Assembly (NCBI GenBank): GCA_029260755.1
Contig: JAJDCQ010000112.1
Span: 1 to 51,228 of the forward strand
Length of the DNA stretch: 51,228 bases
Source: Planctomycetota bacterium
GTDB taxonomy: Bacteria > Planctomycetota > J058 > JAJDCQ01
Direction of reading: 5' to 3'
The notes beneath the pieces were generated by a model that worked only from the letters and a program-made list of their open reading frames with translations, made no database searches and had not been told where the DNA came from. Position 1 is the first letter of the stretch. Every line of letters starts with the position of its first letter. Below are positions 25,182-33,799 of this stretch, one piece after another. A program made the position numbers and the translations under genes.

Positions 25182-25413
25182 CCGACCTAAGTCTCCAGCC
25201 TCCTTGTCTCCGCGGAGCTGGGCGAGGCCGTCGCGCCGCACTCGCCCCCGATGTGGCCACCTGGACACTCGACGACCCACCCGAGTGCGACAACACCGCC
25301 CACCGATGATCCCCCGCGGGCACTCCTGGAGACGCCAAGCGTCCCAAGTCTCAGCTCGCGCCACGAAATTGACAGCATTCAACTCACCACACGAGAGCAT
25401 CTTGCACTAAATC

Positions 25414-25435
25414 AACGACAACCCCCGTTGTCGTT
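25414..25435. promoter_or_regulatory. Perfect palindrome, possible operator
   Basis: AACGACAAC-CCCC-GTTGTCGTT: a 9-bp perfect stem with a C4 loop. Its right arm overlaps a weak -35 (TTGTCG, 25428-25433), with a possible -10 GATTGT at 25451-25456 (17-nt gap) reading towards the gene at 25537. It could be a repressor site or an RNA hairpin. Confidence 0.4.
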
Positions 25436-25536
25436 TGGCAAGTGCGTTGCGATTGTATCCCCCGTCGGCGCCAAAGGGGCGCGAGAGAACAAACGCGGCG
25501 CCTAAGGCGCGGAACCGAACACCTCAGGAGGGTAAG

Positions 25537-25995
25537 ATGAAGAAGGTCCTGGCGATTGCGGCTGCGGTCGCACTGCTCCTCACTCCGGCCGTGGTCATGG
25601 CGTGCAGCCAGCACGCGACGTACGCCGACCAGTCGGTCACCAACTGGATCAACGGCGGCAACGGCACCAACAGCATCGGACGTCACTACGACGTCGGACA
25701 GAACGGGCTCGACGTCGACATCACGAGCCTCTTCGAGGTCGACGGCTTCCAGTATGATCCCCACCCGGATCGTCACTATCACCTGATCGTGAAGAACCCG
25801 TTCACGAACGAAGAGATCCACCTCCACACCGTGTGGGTCCAGACGCCGGACGGCTGGGACATCGAGAGCTGGCTCACGACCGAGGGCGTGAACTATATCT
25901 CCAACTTCTTCGACGAGCACGTCAACGACGACGGGACGCTGGATATCGACGACGCGACCGATCGCAACGTCGACCTCTCGACCGAGAACGGCTAA
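25537..25995 (+). CDS. Small secreted His/Asp-rich protein
   Basis: 152 residues, family not recognised. The signal peptide KKVLAIAAAVALLLTPAVVM is cleaved around MACS; a lone Cys follows but the lipobox is poor (VMAC). The mature protein is acidic, with a histidine cluster (DPHPDRHYHLIV, EEIHLHTVW) and an Asp-rich loop (NDDGTLDIDDATDRN) that resembles a calcium-binding loop. It could bind metal in the periplasm or outside the cell. The start is certain: CAGGAGG lies 6 nt before the ATG. It is single, followed by a terminator hairpin at 26023-26056. Base composition is somewhat lower in GC than the neighbours. Confidence 0.85.
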   Translation: MKKVLAIAAAVALLLTPAVVMACSQHATYADQSVTNWINGGNGTNSIGRHYDVGQNGLDVDITSLFEVDGFQYDPHPDRHYHLIVKNPFTNEEIHLHTVWVQTPDGWDIESWLTTEGVNYISNFFDEHVNDDGTLDIDDATDRNVDLSTENG

Positions 25996-26022
25996 CCCTC
26001 CAAGCGGTTCCGATCGAGTCTC

Positions 26023-26056
26023 AGCGAGCGGCGGGGCGACCCGCCGCTCGCTTCTT
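26023..26056 (+). terminator. Rho-independent terminator
   Basis: Perfect 13-bp stem (26023-26035 with 26040-26052), GCGA loop, followed by TCTT. It lies 27 nt after the stop at 25995. Confidence 0.75.
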
Positions 26057-26086
26057 GTACGCCCGGCCGCGTAGTAGTCTGATCAC

Positions 26087-28615
26087 ATGTCCGGGCTCCC
26101 GCCGCCGCCGAAGCTCCACCCCCTCCTGCCCCTGGCGGCGATCGTCCTCCTCGCGTTCGTTCTCCGCGGGCTCTACCTCTTCGAGATGCGGGGCGACCCC
26201 GTCTTCGAGACGCCCCAGATCGACAGCGAGGCGTACGACAGCCGAGGCTGGGAGATCGCCCAGGGCGACTGGGCCGGCGAGCCGCGCCCGTTCTACCAGG
26301 ACCCCTTCTACCCCTACTTCCTCGGGGTGATCTACCGCGTCTTCGGCCACGAACGCTCGGTCGTCCGGTGGATCCAGATCATCCTCGGATCGCTCCACGT
26401 CCTCCTGATCTTCGGAATCGCGCGGCGCGTCGCCGACCGACCGACCGGATTGCTCGCCGCGGGGCTCACCGCGACCTACAAGCTCCACCTGTTCTACGAG
26501 GGACACGTCGAGAAGACGGCCCTGTCGTGCCTCGGCGTGGACGCGACCCTGCTCGCGCTCATCGTCGCCGCGCCGCTGCTCGGCCGCGCCGAGGCGAGGG
26601 TCCCGTGGCGATGGGCGGTGGCCGGGCTCATCCTCGGCCTCACCGCGCTCACGCGAGGGAACGTGCTCCTCTTCGCCCCGTTCGCGGCGGTCTGGACGCT
26701 CGTCGTCGCCGGGCGCGGCGCCCACCCCGACGACGCGCCGCCCGAGCCGGCCCGCGCGTCCGGCGCGGCGGCCGCGACCGAAGAGCCGAAGCCCGAGACC
26801 GAGCCGAGCCCCGCGCCGGAACCGAAGCCGGAGCCAGGCCCGGACCCGGCGGCTGACCCCGCCCCGACCACTCCCGCGACGGGGCCGGAGCCGACGCCCG
26901 ACCCCGCACCGCCCGCCGAGAGGACCTTCTCGTGGAAGGCGGGGCTCGCCGCCGCCGCCTGCCTCACCGTCGGAACGATCGTGCCGATCCTCCCCGTCAC
27001 GATCCGGAACGTGGTCGTCGGCGGCGAGCTCGTCCTGACGACCGCGCAGGCGGGGCAGAACTTCTACATCGGATGGAGCCCGGCGAACCGGACCGGGACC
27101 TACGTCGCGCCGCACTTCATCCGCCAGCATCCGTTCCTCGAGGGCGGCGACTGGCATCGCCATGCCGAGGCCGAGCTTGGACGCGAGCTCGGCTCGGGCG
27201 AGGCCTCCAGCCACTACCTCGGCAAGGGGCTCGACGCGATCGCCGCCGATCCCGGACGCGCGGCGGGCCTCTTCTGGCTCAAGCTCCGCCGGATCTTCAA
27301 CGCCGAGGAGATCGCCGACAACTACTCGGTCGCCGACTTCGAGCGGTCCTCGATCCTGCTCCGCCTGCCGCTCCCCAGCTTCGCCTGGATCGGTCCGCTC
27401 GGCCTCCTCGGCCTCGGCCTCGTCCTGCTCGACGCGCGGGCGCGCCGCCGGGCCTCGCTCCTCATCCTGTTCATCCCGGTCTACGCCCTGAGCCTCGCCG
27501 CCTTCTACGTCTTCGCCCGCTATCGCATGCCGCTCGTCGGCCCCCTCACCGTCCTCGCCGCGTGGGCGGTGATCTCGCTCGGCCGCGACGTCGCCGCCGA
27601 CCGCTACCGCCGTGTCGCGATCGCCTTCCCGATCCTGCTCGCCCTCTCGCTCGCGGTCGTCCTGCCGCCGCGCGGGCTGGCCGGAGCGATCGGCGACGAC
27701 GCATCGCTGCGAGGGGCCTACCGCGCGCTCGCCCTGATGCGACGCGGCGAGCCCGAGGCGGCCCTCGGCGAGGCCGACGCGGCCCTCGCCCGCGACCCGG
27801 CGAACCCGTGGGCGCTCCTCGCCAAGGGCGACGCCCTCCTCGAGCTCGGCCGGCCCGACCTCGCCGTCGCCCAGTGGCAGGCCGCCCTCGTCGGGCAGCC
27901 CGACTTCCCCTACGCGCACCAGCGGATCGCGGGGCTCAAGGGACCGGTCATCGACAAGTCGCGCGCCGTCCTCGCCTACCGCCAGCGGATCGCCGACGAC
28001 CCGAACGACGTCGCCGCGCGGTTCGAGCTCGCCGCCCTCTTCGCGAAGGAGGGGCTCCACGAGCGCGCGTTGCCGCTGATCGAGGCGGTCCTCGAGGCGC
28101 ACCCCGGGAACGATCGGGCGCTCAACCTCCACGGCCTCGTCCTCATGCGACGTCGCCACTACCCCGAGGCCGAGCGGCGCTTCGTCGCCGCCATCGCCGC
28201 GAACCCGGTCGAGCCCCAGCCGAGGATCAACCTGATCCACGTCCGGCGGACGGCGCTCGACATCGAAGGCGCGCTCGCCGCCTGCAACGAGGCGCTCGCG
28301 GCGGAGATCGGGAAGGTGCCCGCCCTCCGCGTGCAGTTCCTCGTCGAGCTCGCCCAGACCCTCGAGGCCGCGCAGCGCCCCGACGAGGCGGTCGACGCCG
28401 CCCGCGCCGCGCTCGAGATCGCGCCCGAGAACGGCTTCGCGCAGCTCATCCTCGGGCTGACCCTGCTCCGCTCGGGCGCGGCCGCCGAGGCGGTCGTCGA
28501 GCTCGAGAAGGTCGTCGAGGCGCAGCCCGACTACCCCCCGGCCCGCTCGTTCCTGATCCAGGCGCGTCGCGCTGCCGGGCTCCCCCCGCCCCCGCCGGCG
28601 GGGCGACCGCGCTGA
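26087..28615 (+). CDS. GT-C type glycosyltransferase fused to TPRs
   Basis: 842 residues. The N-terminal ~520 residues form a multi-helix membrane protein of the ArnT/PMT (GT39, GT-C) kind: first helix PLAAIVLLAFVLRGLYLF, then the acidic loop QIDSEAYDSRGW and FYQDPFYPYFLGVIYRVFG. Such enzymes move a sugar from a polyprenyl-phosphate donor to a protein or glycan on the periplasmic side. A Pro/Glu-rich, repeat-like insert of about 70 residues (about 212-281) interrupts the membrane part. The C-terminal ~300 residues are TPRs (ALLAKGDALLELGRPDLAVA, DRALNLHGLVLMRRRHYPEA) that could hold acceptors. ATG 26087 lacks a strong ribosome binding site, and the C-terminus is Pro-rich. Confidence 0.85.
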   Translation: MSGLPPPPKLHPLLPLAAIVLLAFVLRGLYLFEMRGDPVFETPQIDSEAYDSRGWEIAQGDWAGEPRPFYQDPFYPYFLGVIYRVFGHERSVVRWIQIILGSLHVLLIFGIARRVADRPTGLLAAGLTATYKLHLFYEGHVEKTALSCLGVDATLLALIVAAPLLGRAEARVPWRWAVAGLILGLTALTRGNVLLFAPFAAVWTLVVAGRGAHPDDAPPEPARASGAAAATEEPKPETEPSPAPEPKPEPGPDPAADPAPTTPATGPEPTPDPAPPAERTFSWKAGLAAAACLTVGTIVPILPVTIRNVVVGGELVLTTAQAGQNFYIGWSPANRTGTYVAPHFIRQHPFLEGGDWHRHAEAELGRELGSGEASSHYLGKGLDAIAADPGRAAGLFWLKLRRIFNAEEIADNYSVADFERSSILLRLPLPSFAWIGPLGLLGLGLVLLDARARRRASLLILFIPVYALSLAAFYVFARYRMPLVGPLTVLAAWAVISLGRDVAADRYRRVAIAFPILLALSLAVVLPPRGLAGAIGDDASLRGAYRALALMRRGEPEAALGEADAALARDPANPWALLAKGDALLELGRPDLAVAQWQAALVGQPDFPYAHQRIAGLKGPVIDKSRAVLAYRQRIADDPNDVAARFELAALFAKEGLHERALPLIEAVLEAHPGNDRALNLHGLVLMRRRHYPEAERRFVAAIAANPVEPQPRINLIHVRRTALDIEGALAACNEALAAEIGKVPALRVQFLVELAQTLEAAQRPDEAVDAARAALEIAPENGFAQLILGLTLLRSGAAAEAVVELEKVVEAQPDYPPARSFLIQARRAAGLPPPPPAGRPR

Positions 28616-28628
28616 TCGTCGGCTCACC

Positions 28629-28658
28629 TTGAACGCCGCTCGACCCATAGAGTACGCT
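28629..28658 (+). promoter_or_regulatory. Possible promoter of the small lipoprotein pair
   Basis: TTGAAC (28629-28634), 18 nt, TACGCT (28653-28658), about 40 nt before the GTG at 28700. Confidence 0.35.
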
Positions 28659-28699
28659 GCATCCGGGGGAGAACGAGGCGAGTCGAGCGAGGGCGAGGC

Positions 28700-29404
28700 G
28701 TGTCGCGGCGGATCTCCGTGCGAACGACGCTCGGCGTGGTGGCGCTGATCCCGGTCGTCATCGGGAGCGCCGGCTGCGGCGCGGTCGCGGTCATTCACGA
28801 CAACATGGTCGGACCGATCAGCCCGGCGCGCCGCCTGGAGGTCGCGATCCGCGGCGGCTGGGTCCACGCGATCGACGACCGCGGACGTCGCTACAAGCGC
28901 ATCAACGACGGCGAGCCGCGCCTGCGGGCCTACCCCAAGAACACGACGAAGTGGCTGATGGCCTTCGACCGCGTCGTCCGCGGCGCGCGGCGCGGCGTCG
29001 AGCGTCGGAGCCTGGTCAGCCATCGCTTCGAGTCGGCCGGCAACGACCTGCCGAGCCGCGAGCAGCTCGACGAGCTCGAGCCCGGAGCGACGACGCCGCA
29101 GGAGGCGGCGACCGCGCTCGGCCCGCCCGACCTCTGGCTCCGACGCGCCGACGGCGACCTGATGCTCTGGGAGCACGTCCGCGCCAGCCAGCTCGAGATC
29201 CGGCTCGGGCCGGGGCCGGCCACCCGCTTCATCCCGGTGCCGGGCATCGGGAACCTGAAGCTCGACCTCGGCTTCGGCCGCCAGGGCAGCGAACGCATCC
29301 TCCTCCTGTTCGATCCCGAGGGACGGCTCCGGACGGTGAGCTCGACCGAAGGCGACCAGGACGTCGCCCCCGACGCCTCCGACGCGGAGACGCCCGAGCA
29401 ATGA
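28700..29404 (+). CDS. Lipoprotein, BamE/SmpA-like
   Basis: 234 residues. Signal peptide with lipobox GSAGC. The middle (ELEPGATTPQEAATALGPPD, then LWLRRADGDLMLWEH) has the arrangement of the SmpA/OmlA (BamE) fold: a helix after a G-x-(T/S) turn, LGPPD, and a following beta strand with Trp. BamE belongs to the outer-membrane protein assembly complex; many planctomycete lipoproteins share this fold without the role, so only the fold is claimed. Start is GTG 28700 with a GA-rich upstream sequence. Its stop TGA overlaps the ATG of the next lipoprotein (ATGA), so the two are translated together and may form a pair. Confidence 0.72.
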   Translation: MSRRISVRTTLGVVALIPVVIGSAGCGAVAVIHDNMVGPISPARRLEVAIRGGWVHAIDDRGRRYKRINDGEPRLRAYPKNTTKWLMAFDRVVRGARRGVERRSLVSHRFESAGNDLPSREQLDELEPGATTPQEAATALGPPDLWLRRADGDLMLWEHVRASQLEIRLGPGPATRFIPVPGIGNLKLDLGFGRQGSERILLLFDPEGRLRTVSSTEGDQDVAPDASDAETPEQ

Positions 29405-29775
29405 GATGGCTCGCCGCCATCGCCGTCGCCGCGCTCGCCCTCTCCGTGGGATCGGGCTGCGTCTACAACCAGGACATCCAGGGCACCCCGATCTCGATGG
29501 AGGCGCTCCCCACCCTCGAGGCCGGGCGCACGACCGAGCAGGAGCTCCTCCTCGCGCTCGGGCCGCCGGTGAAGATCGGATGGGATCGAGGCGAGACGCG
29601 CTTCCTCTACACGTTCAGCATCGAGGAGCTCCGCCAGCTCTACGTCACCTATCAGGGCTTCCGCATCTTCTCGGGCGAGATGACCGACCGGACGAGCCGG
29701 GCCGCGTTCTTCGACTTCAGCGCTCGCGGGAAGCTGCTCCGCTGGGGCTTCGTCACCGAGGATGCCGAGGAGTGA
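29401..29775 (+). CDS. Small lipoprotein, BamE/SmpA-like
   Basis: 124 residues. Signal peptide WLAAIAVAALALSVGSGC with lipobox VGSGC. The mature part has the same order as the upstream gene: LPTLEAGRTTEQELLLALGP, then PPVKIGWDRGETRFLYTF, fitting the SmpA/OmlA fold. The ATG overlaps the stop of the previous gene by 4 nt (ATGA). Two coupled BamE-like lipoproteins suggest partners at the outer membrane, but the function is not shown. Confidence 0.75.
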   Translation: MRWLAAIAVAALALSVGSGCVYNQDIQGTPISMEALPTLEAGRTTEQELLLALGPPVKIGWDRGETRFLYTFSIEELRQLYVTYQGFRIFSGEMTDRTSRAAFFDFSARGKLLRWGFVTEDAEE

Positions 29776-29977
29776 TGTCGGGGCGAGCGGAAGGGAGGCC
29801 GAACGATGCAACATGCCTACGGCGGGAGCGTTGCGACTCAATCCGTCTCGCGATGTGGCCCGACGGCGCCGGCCGGCCCGCCGTAAGTCGAAGCCAGGGC
29901 GCGACAAGCCATCCGGCACGGGCTTCGCTATGCTAGAAGACGGACATTCGAGACAAGGGGTTCAGGAGATGATGAGG

Positions 29978-31897
29978 ATGTCGGACGCGAGAGCCAACGG
30001 ACGCCGGCCGAGCCGGACGGGGACCGCCGCGGTCCTCGTCGCCCTGGGCGGACTGATCGTCGCCCCGGGCGTGCTGGCGATGCCGCAGGTCGCCGAGGCG
30101 CAGCAGTCCTCCTCGGCCGATCTCGACGCCTACGAGGCGCAGCTCGCCCAGCTTCGCCAGCGCGAGCAGCAGCTCCGCGCTCAGGGCGACCGGAACAACT
30201 CCGGCGGCCTGACGGGAGCGGTCGGCGGCGTCGGTGACGAGGTCGGCGGGAACACCGTCGGCGAGTTCATCCAGATGCGGCTCGCCGACGCGCTCATCGG
30301 GCTCGTGAGCGGGCTGCTCGAGCAGCTCCTCAACGAGCTCCTCAACCCCGGCCTGAGCGAGAGCGATCGCAACCGGATCAACGGCATGGTCAACGATGCC
30401 AACGGCATCAAGAGCCGCGCCGAAGCGGAGAAGGCGGCCGCGCAGCAACGCCTCGACGAGCTCGAGCGCCAGCAGCAGCAGAACGGCGGCGGCGCGGGCC
30501 TCCCCGGCGCCGGCCCCGGCGGCGCGCTTCCGGGTGCGGGCGGCGGCAGCGGTCTCCCCGGCGCGGGCGGCGGCTCCGGCCTCCCCGGCGCGGGTGGCGA
30601 CGGCGGCTTCGACTCCGGTCTCCCCGGCGCCGGCTCGGACCTTCCGGGTGGCGGCGGCGGCGGAGCGGGCGGACTTCCCGGCGCCGGCGGCGGTCAGGAC
30701 GGCGGCGGCGCGGCGGGCGGCGGCGGCAACGGCCTCCCCGGCGGCGGCGCGGGCGGCCTCCCCGGCGCGGGTGGCGGCAACGGCCTCCCCGGCGCCGGCG
30801 GCGGCAACGGACTCCCCGGCGCGGGCGGCGGCAACGGCCTCCCCGGCGCCAACGGTGGCAACGGCCTCCCGGGCGCCGGCGGCGTCGATGGGCTTCCCGG
30901 AGGCGGTGGCGCCAACGGAGCCGGCGGCAAGAACGGCGCGGGCGGCGCCAACGGCCTGAACGGCGCGAACGGCCTCATCGACACCAACGGCGACGGCATC
31001 CCCGACTCCCCCGCGCCCAACGCTCCGGGCGCCCTCGGCGCCGGCGCCGGCGGCGGCTCGCTCGGCGGCGGCGGTGGCGGCGGCGGCGGCGGCGGCGGCA
31101 ACGACGCCGGAGGGTTCACGTTCAACGAGGGCGAGGACGGCAAGGCCGGCGGCAAGAAGGGCGAAGGCGGCGGCAGCCAGTTCTCGAGCGGCCTCAAGCT
31201 CGAAGGCGGCGGCGGCGAGCTCAGCAAGCCCCGCGGTCCGCGCCGGAGCCCGCGCAGCTTCGAGGGCTTCGACCCCGAGGTGCTCACCGTGACCGGGCAC
31301 GTCGTCGTGCTCCGGGCGGGCGAGTCGCTCCCCGACGTCGAGACGATGACCCCCGAGGAGTCGATCGTCGCCCGCGTGGCGGCCGTCGACGCCAAGATCG
31401 AGCAGGTCGACATCCTCAAGGCGCTCGAGGCCGCGATCGGCCGCGAGGTGAAGATCGTCGAGGATCTCCTCGAAGGCGACCCGGGCAAGGCGCCCGCCGA
31501 CGAGGCGGATCCCTACGCCGCCGAGCCCGGCGCCGGGGACGACCCGTTCGCGGCCGACCCGGGCATCGACCGGCGCGGCGGCGAGGAGGGCGTCGAGGAC
31601 GAGCGGACCTCGATGGAGCTCTGGATCGTCGGCGACGCGGATCACTTCAGCAAGAGCCGCTACCGCGTGTTCGTCCCCGAGACGATCACCGACAAGCTCG
31701 AGCTGCACGAGGGCGCGAAGGTGATCGTCCGCGGCAAGATCCGCCGCGAGATGCTCCCGGCCGAGGTGCAGGCGAAGGTGCTCGGAGACGTCGCCGAGAT
31801 CATCCTCGAGAACGTGATCGCGGTCATGGAGAGCGGCAAGAAGGACCTCGACGCCAACGGCGAGGACGAGGACGAGGGCGGCGCGAGCAAGGAGTAG
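29978..31897 (+). CDS. Secreted GLPGAGG-repeat protein
   Basis: 639 residues. A signal peptide (VLVALGGLIVAPGVLAMPQV) is followed by a helical, Gln-rich coiled-coil-like segment (about 50-165). About 155 residues (about 170-324) are made of Gly-rich 9-residue units, roughly GLPGAGGGN, then comes a second Gly-rich segment. The C-terminal ~210 residues are folded: EVLTVTGHVVVLRAGESLPD, then MELWIVGDADHFSKSRYR, then KVIVRGKIRREMLPAEVQ. I do not recognise this domain. The repeats may form an extended stalk or matrix polymer. ATG 29978 is chosen because AGGAG lies 9 nt upstream; ATGs at 29969 and 29972 are too close to it. A possible -10 (TATGCT, 29929-29934) has no good -35. A strong terminator follows. 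Confidence 0.8.
   Translation: MSDARANGRRPSRTGTAAVLVALGGLIVAPGVLAMPQVAEAQQSSSADLDAYEAQLAQLRQREQQLRAQGDRNNSGGLTGAVGGVGDEVGGNTVGEFIQMRLADALIGLVSGLLEQLLNELLNPGLSESDRNRINGMVNDANGIKSRAEAEKAAAQQRLDELERQQQQNGGGAGLPGAGPGGALPGAGGGSGLPGAGGGSGLPGAGGDGGFDSGLPGAGSDLPGGGGGGAGGLPGAGGGQDGGGAAGGGGNGLPGGGAGGLPGAGGGNGLPGAGGGNGLPGAGGGNGLPGANGGNGLPGAGGVDGLPGGGGANGAGGKNGAGGANGLNGANGLIDTNGDGIPDSPAPNAPGALGAGAGGGSLGGGGGGGGGGGGNDAGGFTFNEGEDGKAGGKKGEGGGSQFSSGLKLEGGGGELSKPRGPRRSPRSFEGFDPEVLTVTGHVVVLRAGESLPDVETMTPEESIVARVAAVDAKIEQVDILKALEAAIGREVKIVEDLLEGDPGKAPADEADPYAAEPGAGDDPFAADPGIDRRGGEEGVEDERTSMELWIVGDADHFSKSRYRVFVPETITDKLELHEGAKVIVRGKIRREMLPAEVQAKVLGDVAEIILENVIAVMESGKKDLDANGEDEDEGGASKE
30484..30950 (+). repeat. Tandem 27-nt coding repeats (GLPGAGGGN units)
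   Basis: Degenerate tandem units of 27 nt encoding G-L-P-G-A-G-G-G-N and variants (S, Q, V-D at the variable positions). Between 30760 and 30860 four units are nearly identical. Prone to length change by slippage or recombination. Confidence 0.85.
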
Positions 31898-31937
31898 CGC
31901 TCGACCGACTCGAACAGCGCAAGAAGCACAACGAGCG

Positions 31938-31970
31938 AGGGCCCCGTCGGAAGACGGGGCCCTTGGTCAT
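31938..31970 (+). terminator. Strong Rho-independent terminator
   Basis: Perfect 11-bp stem AGGGCCCCGTC / GACGGGGCCCT with a GGAA tetraloop, then TTGGTCAT. It lies 41 nt after the stop of the GLPG-repeat gene. Confidence 0.8.
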
Positions 31971-32033
31971 TGATTCATGTCCGAGGAACGCCGAAGCCTC
32001 CGGTGTGGCATCGACTCGGCGCCGACCGAAACG

Positions 32034-32113
32034 GTCCGCGCAATCCGCGCAATCCGCGGTTTCGTTCTTCGTCGCGAGAGAGTGGAACCGCGGATTGCGC
32101 GGATTGCGCGGAC
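32034..32113. repeat. Long hairpin of tandem 9-nt units (GCGCAATCC type)
   Basis: Arms 32034-32061 and 32086-32113 are perfect 28-nt inverted repeats around a 24-nt loop. Each arm is GCGCAATCC repeated twice plus GCGG. Just outside the right arm lies GGCGAGTTGCCAGG. Confidence 0.9.
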
Positions 32114-32207
32114 GGCGAGTTGCCAGGGTCCGGGTTGTCTGCCGCCGCGCGAGATCTGCTCCAGGATCAGGGAACCTCACGCGATGAGATGACGCTTCCT
32201 CGCGAGG

Positions 32208-32765
32208 CTACGCGCCGGTCGCGTCCATCTCCTCCGGGATTCGCCGAGCCGGCTCCGTCCCGTTCCAGTATCGCACCGAGCTCGAGTCGAGGCGCCAGAG
32301 CTCGTCGATCGCGACGCGTCCGCCGACGATCGCGACCTCGTCGGGGATCGCGCCGTGGCTCTCGACGATCGCCGCCTCGCCGCGCTGCAGATCGCGCAGG
32401 ACGCCGTCGGGCGCCTCGACGAACGGGATCGAGCCGGCCCGGTCGACGTAGAAGAACCGCCGGTTGCCGCCGCCGCCGACGTTGTTCGCGCCGACGACCT
32501 CCCTCCAGCGCCTGCGATCGTGGGTCTTCTTCTCGGTCTGCGACCGCTCGCGGTTCTCGATCGCCTTCGCCGCCTGGAGCCTCTCGAACTCGGCGCGACG
32601 CTGCTCGGCCTCGGTCGGCCCCTGCGCCTTCTGATCCTTCTTGGCCGCCTTCCGACGGTCGCGTTCGACCTCGCGCGCGGTCGCCGGTGAGAGCATCCCG
32701 AGGTTCTTGAGCTGCGCGGCGAGGCTCCCCTTCGCCGGCTCGTTCCCGCGGTTCTTCTTCGACAT
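32208..32765 (-). CDS. DUF2058 (YaiL-type) protein
   Basis: 185 residues. It matches my recollection of the DUF2058 family: a short N-terminal segment GSLAAQLKNLGMLSPATARE, a very basic helical middle (ERDRRKAAKKDQKAQ), and a conserved C-terminal domain with FFYVDRAGSIPFVEAPDGVL, LQRGEAAIVESHG and RVAIDELWRLDSSSVRYWN. E. coli YaiL is soluble and its role is unclear; the basic middle suggests nucleic-acid binding. ATG 32765 has AAGGAG 11 nt upstream. It lies 58 nt downstream of the GDP-sugar reductase gene on the same strand and may be co-transcribed by read-through. Confidence 0.82.
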   Translation of the reverse strand: MSKKNRGNEPAKGSLAAQLKNLGMLSPATAREVERDRRKAAKKDQKAQGPTEAEQRRAEFERLQAAKAIENRERSQTEKKTHDRRRWREVVGANNVGGGGNRRFFYVDRAGSIPFVEAPDGVLRDLQRGEAAIVESHGAIPDEVAIVGGRVAIDELWRLDSSSVRYWNGTEPARRIPEEMDATGA

Positions 32766-32823
32766 GGTGGGCTCGGCTCCTTCTGCGCGTCGGCCCGATG
32801 ATCGCGCGTCGCGCGCCCCCGGG

Positions 32824-33795
32824 TCAACCGGCGGCGAGCTCGCTCCGCCAGGCGGCGAGCACCGCGGCGGCCGACTCGGCGAGCGGCCTCCCGCCGATCG
32901 CCGCGGCGCCGCCCAGGCGCGCCTCGAGCCTCGCGGTCGATCCGACGAGGCAGGGGACGTCGACGGCCCGGATCCTCTCGGGGTCGCGGATGACCTCGAC
33001 GCGGCCGGCGAGCCCCGCCGCGGCGAGGAGGGCCGCGAGGAGGGCGCGGAGCGGCGTCCCGGTCCCGGTCGCGACGTTCACGACGTCGCCGCCGCGCCGC
33101 CCTCGGGGCTCCGCCTCGAGGAGCCGGCGGTAGACGGCGACGGCGTCTCGAACGTCTCCGAGGTCGCGGACGACGTCGAGGTTCCCCGTCTCGATCCGCG
33201 GCGGGCGCCGCCCGAGCTCGATCTGCACGAGCTGCCGGGCCCAGTCGCTCGCGACGAAGGCGGGGCGCTGGCCCGGCCCGATCAGGTTGAACGTCCGGAC
33301 GCAGAGGGTCGCGATCCCGGCGTCGGCGAAGCGCCCGGCGATCCGCTCGGCCTCGAGCTTGCTCCGGCCGTAGGCGGTGCACGGGTCGGGCGCGACGGAC
33401 TCCGCGACCGGCTCCTCGCCGGCCGCCCGCCCGTAGACCTCGGCGGAGCTGGCCACGAGGACGCGGGCCGACGGCGCGTGGTGGGCGATCGCCTCGAGGA
33501 CGGCCTCGGTCCCGCCGATGTTGACCGCGCGGCAGAGCGCCTCGTCGCGGCTCGCCTCGCGGACGCTCGCGACGGCCGCGAGATGGTAGACCCGGTCGGG
33601 CCGGGCGGCCTCGACGGCGCGGGCGACGGCCGCCGCGTCGCGGACGTCGCCTCCGTGCGCGATCGCGCCATCCGGCGGCGCGGCCCCCGGCTCGACCAGG
33701 ACGTGAACCTCGTCGCCGGCCGCGCGGAGCGCCGCGACGAGATGCCCGCCGACGAACCCGGTTCCGCCCGTGATGAGGACCCGGCGCCCGGCCAA
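32824..33795 (-). CDS. NAD(P)-dependent sugar reductase/epimerase, GDP-4-keto-6-deoxymannose type
   Basis: 323 residues, extended short-chain dehydrogenase. Motifs: nucleotide-binding ITGGTGFVGGHL (about 8-19), YHLAAVAS, SSAEVYG and the catalytic YGRSK; later VRTFNLIGPGQ and VRDLGDVRD. The gene directly follows gmd, whose product makes GDP-4-keto-6-deoxy-D-mannose, so it is probably Rmd (giving GDP-D-rhamnose). A GDP-fucose synthase or another reductase of this family is possible. The start is TTG 33795, 4 nt after the gmd stop; the upstream SD-like GGAA is weak and no ATG or GTG lies near, so coupling from gmd is probable. Confidence 0.82.
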   Translation of the reverse strand: MAGRRVLITGGTGFVGGHLVAALRAAGDEVHVLVEPGAAPPDGAIAHGGDVRDAAAVARAVEAARPDRVYHLAAVASVREASRDEALCRAVNIGGTEAVLEAIAHHAPSARVLVASSAEVYGRAAGEEPVAESVAPDPCTAYGRSKLEAERIAGRFADAGIATLCVRTFNLIGPGQRPAFVASDWARQLVQIELGRRPPRIETGNLDVVRDLGDVRDAVAVYRRLLEAEPRGRRGGDVVNVATGTGTPLRALLAALLAAAGLAGRVEVIRDPERIRAVDVPCLVGSTARLEARLGGAAAIGGRPLAESAAAVLAAWRSELAAG

Positions 33796-33799
33796 GCGC

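Larger units (their letters stand above)
25022..25536. other. Divergent intergenic region, relatively AT-rich
   Basis: No gene seen. It holds the promoter at 25152-25181 (minus), a perfect palindrome at 25414-25435, and the ribosome binding site of the small secreted protein. Confidence 0.5.
31898..32207. other. Intergenic region with terminator and hairpin repeat
   Basis: Holds the terminator at 31938-31970 and the inverted repeat at 32034-32113. No gene seen. Confidence 0.6.

Noticed and set aside
30484..30950. Collagen-like (Gly-X-Y) domain
   Set aside because: The units are 9 residues with GG doublets and no strict triplet periodicity, so a collagen helix is unlikely.
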